From contig JACPPD010000003.1 in NCBI GenBank assembly GCA_016191145.1, forward strand, positions 186,001-250,000: 64,000 nucleotides of DNA, given 5' to 3'. This document shows positions 26,635 through 36,200 of this stretch, one piece after another. A program made the position numbers and the translations under genes. The notes beneath the pieces were generated by a model. The model did not search any database. It saw only the letters and a list, made by a program, of their open reading frames with translations, and was not told the DNA's origin. This stretch comes from Ignavibacteria bacterium. Lineage in GTDB: Bacteria; Bacteroidota; Ignavibacteria; Kapaibacteriales; Kapaibacteriaceae. How positions within the stretch are numbered: the stretch's first letter is position 1; each line of letters starts with the position of its first letter.

Positions 26635-29271
26635 GTGAAACAGAAGGATACGCCGCTGATGCGGCAGTACAACCAGATAAAGGCCAAGCATCCCGATACA
26701 ATCTTATTGTTTCGTCTGGGCGATTTTTTCGAAACCTTCGGCGATGATGCAATTGCAACTGCGGCAGCGTGCGGAATAACTCTTACAAAACGCAATAATG
26801 GCGCTGCGGGCGATATGCCGCTTGCGGGATTTCCGCACCATCAAATCGACAACTATCTGCCAAAGCTTGTTCATGCCGGGTATAAAGTTGCTGTGTGCGA
26901 ACAATTGGAAGACCCAAAGCATGCCAGGGGAATTGTGCGCCGAGATGTTGTGGAAGTGGTTACTCCGGGAGTAGTACTCTACGACAAACTTCTCGACTCA
27001 CGCTCGAATACGTTTCTGCTGGCGCTCCATGCAGAAGTCGAGGCGAAGTCCTCAAAGACGACGTTTGGTGTAGCTGTTATCGACGTCAGCACCGGAACGT
27101 TTATCGCTGGAAGTGTCAACAGTCAAAAAATTGCGTCAGTCATCGAGTCGTTTGCTCCTGCTGAAATAATTGTAAATAAACAGATGAAACAGGTGTGGGA
27201 GCCCCTTTTCCAAAAACTTCCCATCAAGCCTGTAATTACACGAATTGATGAATGGCATTTTGCCGTTGAATATGCGCGGACGGCGCTGCTGCGTCAGTTT
27301 CAAACTGCCTCGCTCAAGGGTTTTGGATTCGAGAACGACTCCGATGCTGGTATCGTTGCCGCCGGAGCGGCACTCCACTATGTAAGTCAAACACAGCAGG
27401 GCGCTTTGAGGCAACTGACGGGTCTGCGTGTTTTGCACTCTGACGCGATCATGGTTCTCGACACAGCAACGCGCCGCAACCTTGAAATACATTCGTCGAT
27501 GCGCGATAGCAGTTCGGCAGGCGCGCTAATTGGAGTACTCGATAGAACTGCGACGCCAATGGGCGGACGCATGCTGCGATGGTGGCTGCAGACTCCGCAG
27601 ATTAGCATCAGCGCTATCAACGATCGGCTTTCGGCCGTGAGAGGTTTTGCCGGGCAACCTGCTTCATTATTGACGCTTCGCACTGTGCTCCAAACCGTTG
27701 GTGATGTGGAGCGATTGCTTACGCGAGTTGTTACCGACAGGGCACACCCGCGTGAACTGTCGGCATTGCGGTTGGGGCTTTCAACGTTCGGAGCCATCAG
27801 AAATATCCTGATGGATTTTGAATCGAATGAGGTTCGTGCGCTTGCTACAGCAATTTCGACGCATGACGATGTTCTCTCAATGCTCACAACTGCATTGGTA
27901 GATGAACCCGCAATACAGCCCGGACATGGAAAGATCTTTAAACATGGTTATCATGTTGAATTGGACGAAGTATGTACTGCGCTTACCGAAGGCAAGCGCT
28001 GGATTGCCGAGTATCAGGATAGGGAGCGTGCCGATACTGGTATTGCTTCGCTAAAGGTGGGGTATACAAGTGTGTTTGGCTACTATATCGAGGTCTCGAA
28101 AACGCATGCGGGACGCGTCCCGGACTACTTTGAACGCAAACAGACGCTCGCAAATGCCGAACGGTATACAACAGCCCGACTAAAGGAACTCGAGCACACA
28201 CTCCTTAACGCTGAAGGCCGCGTTACAACATTAGAGGCTGAGTTATTTGCTGAACTGCGAAAGAACATTGCAGCTCATTGTGCAGAGATTCAGCGCTCTG
28301 CAAGTGCAATAGCCCATGTTGATTGTCTGACCACGTTCGCGCAGAATGCCATAGACTTTGACTACACAGAGCCGGTTATTACGGAAAGCGATGAGCTCCA
28401 CATCGAAGGGGCAAGGCACCCTGTGATTGAACAACGTCTGCCTGTGGGAACTCCCTATATCGCGAACTCTGTACGTCTGGATACATCAGCGTCTCAGATT
28501 GCAATCATCACCGGCCCCAACATGTCGGGAAAATCCAGCTACCTCCGTCAAACAGGATTGATTGTCTTTCTGGCGCACGTTGGGAGCTTTGTTCCGGCAT
28601 CTTCAGCGCTGATACCACTGACGGACAGAATCTTTACGCGCGTGGGGGCGCAAGACAACATTACAGCCGGCGAAAGTACGTTTCTTGTTGAAATGCAGGA
28701 ATCGGCCAACATACTAAATAATGCAACTAAACGGAGTTTGATTCTGCTTGACGAGGTAGGCAGGGGAACTGCAACGTTCGACGGAATAAGCATTGCCTGG
28801 GCTATTGCAGAATTTGTGCATGAAGTTGTAGGCGCCAAGACGCTGTTTGCCACGCACTACCATGAGCTGACGTCTTTGGCAGGATCATTCGATCGGATTA
28901 TTAATCTTTGCGTAGAGGTTAAGGAAGTTGGCGACGACATCGTATTCACACACCGCGTTGTGCCCGGATTTACCGACCACTCATTTGGCATTCACGTTGC
29001 ACGAATGGCTGGCATGCCCCCTTCAGTGATAACAACGTCGACTGCTATACTTCATCAACTGGAAGGCAGTGATGAGCAGTCGTTAAGAGTGGGAAGAACA
29101 GCAAGTGTTGAACGTCACTCACTCGAGCGAACCGGTCAACTAACGATGTTTACTGTTCAGGACGATGAGTTGCGAAGGAGAATGAAGAACCTCGACATCG
29201 ACAACATGACGCCGCTGCAGGCGTTACAAGCTCTCGTAGAGATGAAGGAACGTATCGACCATGAGCCTTGA
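26635..29271 (+). CDS. mutS: DNA mismatch repair protein MutS
   Basis: An 878-residue mismatch-recognition ATPase. The N-terminal mismatch-binding domain keeps the F-x-E motif (LFRLGDFFETFGDDA). Connector, lever and clamp domains follow. Walker A is GPNMSGKSSY near residue 627; the signature and Walker B region is STFLVEMQES then LLDEVGRGTATFDG. The HTH region is RMAGMPPSVI. The C-terminal tail ends MTPLQALQALVEMKERI, as in MutS1. The GTG start at 26635 gives MKQKDTPLMRQYNQIK, a standard MutS opening. It overlaps hslO by 11 bases. Confidence 0.97.
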   Translation: MKQKDTPLMRQYNQIKAKHPDTILLFRLGDFFETFGDDAIATAAACGITLTKRNNGAAGDMPLAGFPHHQIDNYLPKLVHAGYKVAVCEQLEDPKHARGIVRRDVVEVVTPGVVLYDKLLDSRSNTFLLALHAEVEAKSSKTTFGVAVIDVSTGTFIAGSVNSQKIASVIESFAPAEIIVNKQMKQVWEPLFQKLPIKPVITRIDEWHFAVEYARTALLRQFQTASLKGFGFENDSDAGIVAAGAALHYVSQTQQGALRQLTGLRVLHSDAIMVLDTATRRNLEIHSSMRDSSSAGALIGVLDRTATPMGGRMLRWWLQTPQISISAINDRLSAVRGFAGQPASLLTLRTVLQTVGDVERLLTRVVTDRAHPRELSALRLGLSTFGAIRNILMDFESNEVRALATAISTHDDVLSMLTTALVDEPAIQPGHGKIFKHGYHVELDEVCTALTEGKRWIAEYQDRERADTGIASLKVGYTSVFGYYIEVSKTHAGRVPDYFERKQTLANAERYTTARLKELEHTLLNAEGRVTTLEAELFAELRKNIAAHCAEIQRSASAIAHVDCLTTFAQNAIDFDYTEPVITESDELHIEGARHPVIEQRLPVGTPYIANSVRLDTSASQIAIITGPNMSGKSSYLRQTGLIVFLAHVGSFVPASSALIPLTDRIFTRVGAQDNITAGESTFLVEMQESANILNNATKRSLILLDEVGRGTATFDGISIAWAIAEFVHEVVGAKTLFATHYHELTSLAGSFDRIINLCVEVKEVGDDIVFTHRVVPGFTDHSFGIHVARMAGMPPSVITTSTAILHQLEGSDEQSLRVGRTASVERHSLERTGQLTMFTVQDDELRRRMKNLDIDNMTPLQALQALVEMKERIDHEP

Positions 29272-30154
29272 TGTGAGGAAACAGTGGGAGCAGCGCGACC
29301 GCGTTACCAGGGCCATTACGAAAAACGGAATGTTCCGAGCCGCAGTAGTTCAGAACTCAACCTCTGCCAGGACGGCACAGGAACGTCATGAGCTCGAGCC
29401 CATCCATGCTCTAATCCTAGGCAGGGCGTTAGCGGGGTCGGCCCTGATGGCTTCCTTTCTACAGGGCGAAGAGCGAGTGGTAGTAACTGCAGAGGGCGAC
29501 GGGCTAATCAAGTTTGTGTATGCCGAAGCTTTGCAGGTAGGTGAGGTTCGAGGTTATGTCCGCGCAAACGCTAATCCCGCAGACAACAGGCGCAGCGCTC
29601 TCGGCGAGGGTCTGCTGAAGGTGCAGCGCGTGTTATACGGCAGGAGAGAGCCAGTTACAGGCATTGTTGAGTTGAGAAGGGGCGATATCACAAGTGATCT
29701 TGGATATTACCTTACGCAAAGTGAACAGATTCCTTCGGCTTTTGTTCTCGACGTATCGTTTAGAGACGATGATAACATCAATCAATGCGTTGGATTGCTC
29801 ATTCAGGCATTACCTGGCGCGCGCCCTGAAGATATTTTTCGGATCTACGATACACTCGATTACCTAGAGAGACTTACAGAGTTTGCTGACAAAGGCTATT
29901 CACCCGAAGACATCCTGAATCAGGTTCTACCGGGAGAGATAGACATCATTTCAACTTCACCTATAGATTTTTTTTGCCGATGCTCGCTGGAAAGATTTAA
30001 GAATGTTTTACTGACGTTGGGCGTCGACGAATTAAATGCGATGCACGAGGGGGGACACAACGAATTAGTCTGTCAGTATTGTAACGAACATTATTATCTC
30101 AGTAACGACGATTTCAGCGAACTCAAAGAGCAGGTGTTGGCACGGAGAAACTGA
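29261..30154 (+). CDS. hslO: Hsp33 redox-regulated chaperonin
   Basis: A 297-residue cytoplasmic holdase activated by oxidation. The N-terminal body carries IHALILGRALAGSALMASFL. The C-terminal zinc switch has CRCS near residue 239 and CQYCNEHY near 271, giving the expected four cysteines. It starts within the last codons of mutS and ends 12 bp from the convergent pta-like gene. Confidence 0.95.
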   Translation: MSLDVRKQWEQRDRVTRAITKNGMFRAAVVQNSTSARTAQERHELEPIHALILGRALAGSALMASFLQGEERVVVTAEGDGLIKFVYAEALQVGEVRGYVRANANPADNRRSALGEGLLKVQRVLYGRREPVTGIVELRRGDITSDLGYYLTQSEQIPSAFVLDVSFRDDDNINQCVGLLIQALPGARPEDIFRIYDTLDYLERLTEFADKGYSPEDILNQVLPGEIDIISTSPIDFFCRCSLERFKNVLLTLGVDELNAMHEGGHNELVCQYCNEHYYLSNDDFSELKEQVLARRN

Positions 30155-30165
30155 GGCAGGCTTAG

Positions 30166-31095
30166 TTACTGACCTACTGCAAGGGGTGCAGACTGAATAA
30201 TTGAGATGCAGGCAACATTGACGATATCTGCCGCAGTGCAGCCGCGGCTAAGGTCGGCGAACGGCTTTTGCAAGCCCTGCACTATTGGGCCAAAGGCTTG
30301 TGCGGCGGCCAAACGTTCGGTGAGTTTATACGCAATGTTTCCGGCATCGAGATTGGGAAATATTAAGACGTTTGCCATTCCTGAAACGGGGGAATCAGGC
30401 GCTTTTCTGTGTGCAACAAGAGGAACAATTGCTGCATCGACTTGCAATTCTCCATCTGCTATAATCTCAGAGTGTTTAGCGGAAAAAATTTCAAAGGCAG
30501 AGCGGACCTTATCAACCATTTCGTGTTGTGCCGAGCCCTTTGTAGAATAACTGAGAAAGGCCACGCGCGGCTCATTGTGTGTAAGCAGTTTGTGATTCAT
30601 CGCCGCAGAGAATGCTATATCTGCTAGCTGTTCGGCAGATGGATTTGGCACTACGCCACAATCGGCATAGGTCAGGGTTTGATGATTGTGCTGCCATACC
30701 ATCAGGAAGAAACTGGAGACGGTGGAGACATCTTCTGCTGTTCCAATCGTCCACAATCCGGCGCGAAGAACGTCCGACGTTGCCGACGCCGCACCTGCTA
30801 CACCTGAATCAGCCTCTCCGTTATGAATCATCCATGCAGCGATGAACAGAGGATCGTGCGAGTACCGTGTTGCCTCCTCCAGCGAGAGCCCTTTAGATGC
30901 GCGCCGCTCAATCAGGTGATGCTGAAGCGCTTTGTGGTCGGCTGGTGTATTAGCGTCAACCAGAATTGTACGACAAATCCCGTGTCTATTCAGATAAAAC
31001 GCTGCATCGGTAACACGAGGATCGTGGGCATCGGCTAGCACTACGGTAGCGTTGAGAACCGAAGCTCTCTGCTGCAAGTCCTGTTCAAGGTTCAT
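30166..31095 (-). CDS. pta: Phosphate acetyltransferase or butyryltransferase (PTA/PTB family)
   Basis: A 309-residue PTA/PTB-fold enzyme that exchanges phosphate for CoA on acetyl- or butyryl-phosphate. Evidence includes HDPLFIAAWMIHNGEADSGVAG, an active-site block with SATSDVLRAGLW, and a C-terminal block with NVLIFPNLDAGNIAYKLTERL then GPIVQGLQKPFADLSRG. Length matches the short PTA form without an N-terminal regulatory domain. No acetate kinase gene is adjacent. Its start overlaps the stop of the propeller lipoprotein by four bases. Confidence 0.85.
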   Translation of the reverse strand: MNLEQDLQQRASVLNATVVLADAHDPRVTDAAFYLNRHGICRTILVDANTPADHKALQHHLIERRASKGLSLEEATRYSHDPLFIAAWMIHNGEADSGVAGAASATSDVLRAGLWTIGTAEDVSTVSSFFLMVWQHNHQTLTYADCGVVPNPSAEQLADIAFSAAMNHKLLTHNEPRVAFLSYSTKGSAQHEMVDKVRSAFEIFSAKHSEIIADGELQVDAAIVPLVAHRKAPDSPVSGMANVLIFPNLDAGNIAYKLTERLAAAQAFGPIVQGLQKPFADLSRGCTAADIVNVACISIIQSAPLAVGQ

Positions 31096-32135
31096 AGCGC
31101 TATACCGACAACTGCAGTAATTGAATCGGGAAGAACCACTGAATTCTTCCGCATATCGCCATATTCACTTAAAACATCAATAGATTTACCATCCGGATAT
31201 ACGCAAATCAATTCAGCCCGTGCAGCATCGTACACTGCCAATCCATAATTAATGAACTGCACAGCGGCAGCTCGATTTCTCTGGGCATTGGGGGCGCGAA
31301 GCAGGCCCGACTGTACCGGTGTAAACGAAAAGCCGCTGGCGTTAACGGCCAAACTTTTGACGATTTGTTGAGGGCCTTCCGAGGCCCGTGCAGTCAGGTC
31401 GATTGTCTTGAGGATCGACCGATCCGCAATTTCGATAAACGTCATCGTTGGAGTACTGGGGGGTTGTTCGTCGGATGGAAGTTTTCCTGCGCCAAGCGCG
31501 ACGACGACGAAGACGCCCACCAGTCCGTCTGCCCCAACAAAGTATGGCGCCTGAGTTGGTATGGAAAGAGTTGCTTCGATGGAGTTTGTGCGTGAATCGA
31601 GGACAACAGCCTGGTTTAGTTTGGGAAGAGCTGCGCAGAGCTGGTTTCCCGCTACAGCTATGCCGGCAGCCACATCAGGCAGTGGTATCGTCGATGCAAG
31701 AACGAAGGTGGTAAGGTCCACGATACCAATGTTCGCCGACGCGGCAAATGTAACGTATGCCGTCGAGGCATTGGCAAATGCGATATCGACTGCAGGTCCA
31801 TAAGTGCCAAGATCAACTGTATCAAGAATTGCGAGTGTTTTTTTGTCGAGGACGATAATCCACGGCTGTTGAACAGCAAGTGCAAACAACTGATCTCGAA
31901 ACGGTTTGATAGCAGAAATTGGATATAATTCAGCTGAAGAATCATTTCGCCAAACCGAAGGATTCAGAAGCTCGCCAGTGGGCATCGAGTAAGACGAAAG
32001 GCCTCGTGCATCGGCCACAACAAAGCGCCATTTGTCATTAAAAGAATTGATGACGGGATTGCTCGGCGTGCAGCTCGACAAAGCGGCAGCGACAAGAAAT
32101 AAAATATAGTTATAATATCTCAACAATTTTTCCAA
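31092..32135 (-). CDS. Lipoprotein with predicted beta-propeller (YncE-like)
   Basis: A 347-residue protein with a lipoprotein signal (YNYILFLVAAALSSC, Cys22). The body repeats segments such as ALFALAVQQPWIIVLDKKTL, NIGIVDLTTFVLASTIPL and AVVLDSRTNSIEATLSIP, the pattern of YncE/cytochrome-D1-like propeller blades. Start TTG 32135 lies inside the end of the upstream PNP gene. No binding partner is evident; it may report on or bind a periplasmic ligand. Confidence 0.72.
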   Translation of the reverse strand: MEKLLRYYNYILFLVAAALSSCTPSNPVINSFNDKWRFVVADARGLSSYSMPTGELLNPSVWRNDSSAELYPISAIKPFRDQLFALAVQQPWIIVLDKKTLAILDTVDLGTYGPAVDIAFANASTAYVTFAASANIGIVDLTTFVLASTIPLPDVAAGIAVAGNQLCAALPKLNQAVVLDSRTNSIEATLSIPTQAPYFVGADGLVGVFVVVALGAGKLPSDEQPPSTPTMTFIEIADRSILKTIDLTARASEGPQQIVKSLAVNASGFSFTPVQSGLLRAPNAQRNRAAAVQFINYGLAVYDAARAELICVYPDGKSIDVLSEYGDMRKNSVVLPDSITAVVGIAL

Positions 32136-32928
32136 TCAAGGATGTCATCAAAGGTTCAGCCATTCTTGCTGCAGCAATTACATCTTCAAGATACAAGGGT
32201 TTTAAAGAATCAGGACTGCATTCGTCTGTTATGATGCTGATCCCAAGCACTTCCATACCCATGTGACGTGCAACAATTGTTTCCGGAACCGTACTCATTC
32301 CCACAACATCGGCGCCAATCAGCCTGAGGAGACGATATTCGGCGCGAGTTTCGATAGACGGACCTATAACTGCCGCATAGACTCCTCGATGGACATTCAG
32401 TTGCATCGACATCGCAATCTCTTCAGCCAGGGAAAGCAATCGCTGCGAATAAGGCTCGCTCATGTCGGGGAATCTTGGTCCAAAACGTTCATCATTAACA
32501 CCGATGAGCGGATTATCGCCTAACAAATTGATATAATCGTCGATCAGCATCAGTTCACCGGATTTAAACAAGGGGTTAATGGATCCGCATGCATTAGTAA
32601 CAATCAGCGTTTTAACGCCAAGAGCTTTCATCACGCGCACCGGGAACGTGACTTGCTTAAGCGAGAATCCTTCGTACTTGTGGAATCGCCCTTGCATGAT
32701 GGCAACATTGCGTCCACCCACTACTCCCATCACAAGTCTGCCTTCATGCGATTCCACTGTACTGACAGGGAAGCCTGGTACAGCGGAGTAGGGTATGGTA
32801 AGGGGCTTATCCAGTGTGGAAGCTAATGCTCCGAGGCCTGTACCGAGAACGATTCCGACTTCCGGCTGATCCTTGGTTACTAACCCGATACTACGTGCTG
32901 CATCCTGAACTAATTCGTATTCACTCAT
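32110..32928 (-). CDS. Purine nucleoside phosphorylase, trimeric (PNP I) type
   Basis: A 272-residue enzyme that splits inosine or guanosine with phosphate into base and ribose-1-phosphate. Motifs are GIVLGTGLG, HEGRLVMGVVGGRNVAIMQG then RFHKYEG, TNACGSINPLFKSGELMLID and GPSIETRAEYRLLRLIGADV then VGMSTVPE, all matching trimeric PNP. It is first in a three-gene minus-strand operon with the propeller lipoprotein and the PTA-like enzyme, with overlapping ends. Confidence 0.95.
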   Translation of the reverse strand: MSEYELVQDAARSIGLVTKDQPEVGIVLGTGLGALASTLDKPLTIPYSAVPGFPVSTVESHEGRLVMGVVGGRNVAIMQGRFHKYEGFSLKQVTFPVRVMKALGVKTLIVTNACGSINPLFKSGELMLIDDYINLLGDNPLIGVNDERFGPRFPDMSEPYSQRLLSLAEEIAMSMQLNVHRGVYAAVIGPSIETRAEYRLLRLIGADVVGMSTVPETIVARHMGMEVLGISIITDECSPDSLKPLYLEDVIAAARMAEPLMTSLIGKIVEIL

Positions 32929-33154
32929 AGGATTTTAATCGAGACAAAAAATCAACAGCGGACCATGTTAAACGATCTGTGTTTACACAATCAAATGCTT
33001 CTCAAAATTTTCTATACTTACATCGTAACGCATTGACCTGCAAAATGTCGTTGTGTGTTGGGACGCAGAAAACCCAGTCCCAGAATTTCGAAAACACCCT
33101 GGTTCCAAATTAGCGCTGTTCTATGAACAGTTCATTGCGCAAGACGCTTGCTGA

Positions 33155-33194
33155 ACCACCATGCCGGGTATCTCTTGATACCCGGCATGGTGGT
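33155..33194. repeat. Perfect 18-bp-arm palindrome, left of the exported giant
   Basis: ACCACCATGCCGGGTATC, loop TCTT, then the exact reverse complement. The inner 16-bp arms are shared with 38899-38940, which has loop AAGA, as if inverted. It resembles a REP-like element. Confidence 0.95.
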
Positions 33195-33204
33195 GGATTC
33201 CAGA

Positions 33205-33235
33205 TTTCGCAGGGCTGGGGTATTTCGTATTTTTG
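33205..33235 (+). promoter_or_regulatory. Candidate Bacteroidota-type promoter for the exported giant
   Basis: A -7 element TATTTTTG at 33228-33235 fits the TAnnTTTG consensus exactly. A -33-like TTTC at 33205-33208 (consensus TTTG, three of four) stands 19 bp upstream, the usual spacing. Transcription would start about 48 bp before the ATG. Confidence 0.45.
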
Positions 33236-33289
33236 CAGACATTACACTCGATACAAAATCATTTACACAACTTCCCACAAGGAAACGGT

Positions 33290-36200
33290 ATGAGCCGTTC
33301 ACTACGCCGTTCGCTGTTGATTTCAATAGCGGTAATATTCTCATTCTTTTTAACCCCTCGAGAGGCTGAGTCCCAGATCTTCTATAACATCGGCGGCGGA
33401 CCAGGCTCTACGAATTATTGGGACTATGTAGATATCTACAACCCTCTAACTGATTGGTATTACACAACCAAGAACCAGTGGTATGTGCGTGCATCTGACT
33501 TGCAATATTATGGGATGACTCCAGGGCAAATCACATCGCTTGCATTTACCATCCAGCAGAACACCTACGTTTTTCCTCAGCGCGATGTGTTCATAAAAAT
33601 CAAAGCCACAACACAGACAACCTTTGCTCCACCGATGACGAATAATATGGTTGGAGCAACAACAGTCTATCAGGCAACGGGATGGAACGTGCCCATTATT
33701 TCATATAACGCAAATGGTACGTATTACACATTCAATTTTCAGACGCCATTCATGTGGGATGGAACCAGCAACCTGATTTTTGAATTTTGCTCATCGCGGA
33801 CTGGATACACATACAGTGCCCCCTACACTCTTATCTCGTACAGTTCCGCATATCCCAGATTGCTCTACCACTGGCAGGATACCTACGGTATTTGCAACAC
33901 TGCAACGGGGTACGGTACCTACTACTATCGGCCAAACATGAGACTCGGTGTTCTGTCTGGCATTGAGCAGTCCTTCCCCGATGAAGTGGATCCGCGGCGA
34001 ATCCTCCGCGCAGGCGCTGTGTACGATGGTTCTTCTGCAACTAATCCTCGCCCATCGCTTTCGTTCCGCCAAACAAATGGACAAAACATTACACTCACAT
34101 ATAAAATTCTGGGACCATATCCAAGTACTAACGTTATTTATGAAGCCCGCAAAAGCGGCAACCCGAGTATTCTGCATACGGCTTCTAACACATCCCTCTA
34201 CACGTATGAATTCACCGAGGCTGTTGGTCCAGCAGCAGGTCCTGGCGGAGAACTGGATCTGACGAATATTGGAGGGGGCTCGTACCGCGTCGAAGCTACC
34301 TTCTCAATCCCCGGCTACAGCCAGAACTGGTCGAAGAACTTCATTATCGCCTTCGACAACGATTTGGCTTTAAGTACAGTTCGATCGCCCCTTGCCATGC
34401 CTAAAAAGTATCCCCGCGGAGTAAACACGCCTGTGTCAGTAGCGATTCAGAACGTTGGTCTCAACAATGTAACCAGTGCATTTGCCACTGCAACCATCAG
34501 AAGAAAATCCGACCAGCAGTTAGTTTATAGCGACAATGTTCTGTGGACTGGAAATCTTGCTACAGGTGAGTCTGCAACCATAGACTTCAAGCCATTTAAT
34601 ACACTTGAAGTCACGCAGTGGGATTTGCAGGTCTGTGCGGAACTGCAGGGAGCATTCGATCAGCAATCGTCCAATGATTGCCTGCCGCGCCCTGGAGAAA
34701 CGCATACGTTCCAAACACTGTACAACCAGGAAGTAGGAGCGTTTTCTATTGGCAGGCCAGTTGGGACAGGAACATACTATGCTCAGCGCCCTTTCCGACC
34801 GTCAGCGAATATCATCAACAGCGGAATGCTCGACCTCACGGATATTCCAGTTCGGATGGAAATCTTCAAGCTTCCTGCACGCACAAAAGTGTATGACGAG
34901 CTTGTTGTTTTCCCCGACGTTGGTGCCGATCCTCCGAACAACATTGCTAGCTCTGAGTTTCCTCCGTTTACACCTGATGTAGGAGGCCAGTATGAAGCCT
35001 GCATGACGGTGGAATATCCCGGCGACCCAATTCTCACCAACAACACAGTTTGCCAAACATTTACCGTTGGCAGTAATCTCAGCGGAACGTACACAATTGG
35101 CACTCTGAAAGCGGGACAGGCTCGTAACTACAACACGGTTCAGGATGCCGTCGACGACCTTTACCGAAAGGGAATTTCCGCTCCGGTAAATTTTGAATTC
35201 ACCGACGCTACCTACTCCGTGGGAAGCATTTCAGTTAACGCTCCGGCGCTCGACCTTACTACAACAATTATCGGCACCAGCGCTACAAACATCATTACCT
35301 TCAAGCCATCGCTGGAGCGTTCGCTCAGCAAGGGCAGTGTGGTGGTGACGCTGAACTCCGGCAAGGGCGTCGGCATCTTGCTGGGTCAGGCACTGACGGC
35401 CGCCAACCCGTATGCAGTACAGCTCGAATTCAGTAAGGATCCGAAGTGGTCGAACTTCAGCGGATACATCACCTTTGATGGCGGTCAGCAGAAGTCGCTG
35501 GTGTTCCAGCTCAATGCTACCACGCCGCATCGTGCTCCATTTTATTTGGGCGATGGTACGCACGACGTGGCCATTCGCAACAGCATTATTCGAAACGCCC
35601 CAGGCGCAGTTCCTTCCTATGCTACCTCACTGCCGAAGATCATTTACGGCTTCAACCTGTTCCAGTACGAGCAGGATGTGCGCCAGGTTGGGTCGACAAT
35701 CTATACATACAGCGCTGGATGCGTAAGCCGACAAAAGATTCCAACTGGCCAAAGCGGCAACAACGCCGAACGTATTGATACGATAATCGGCAAAGACAAT
35801 GATATTATCGGCAACGAGATCTCGGGCTTCGGTTACGGGATCGCGACGATGGGTATCGGCATGGCCATCAAGGGAGGCGTTAATGTATTCATGCCGTATT
35901 ACAGTCAGGGTACGGAAATCCGTCAGAACCTTATCTATGGAGTGCGGGGTTCGGGGATTTTTGTTGCCTACGAAGATGGCGCACAGATCACGGGCAACCG
36001 TATCCACACCGTAGGGAGCGTAGCCACTGGAGGAACCGGTGTCTGGGCTGCGGGGATTACGGCTGGCGGCGTAGAGCGCTACCACAACATTAACCTGACG
36101 GTGAGCTCCAACGAGATCTCAGGCGTAACGGGCGACGTATGGTCGCGTGGCATCGTCGTCGAGCAAGTGGAGAACACCTTCCCGTCGGTTGGTCAGTCTG

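Larger units (their letters stand above)
32929..33289. other. 361-bp intergenic region upstream of the exported giant
   Basis: No gene is visible. It lies between divergent transcription units, PNP to the left and the 1,837-residue exported protein to the right. It holds the left palindrome (33155-33194), a candidate Bacteroidota-type promoter (33205-33235) and a 5' leader with a purine-rich ribosome-binding site (AAGGAAAC) just before the start. Confidence 0.8.

Noticed and set aside
26476-26691. 71-codon minus frame
   Set aside because: It runs through tRNA-Ser and into the mutS start; no coding features.
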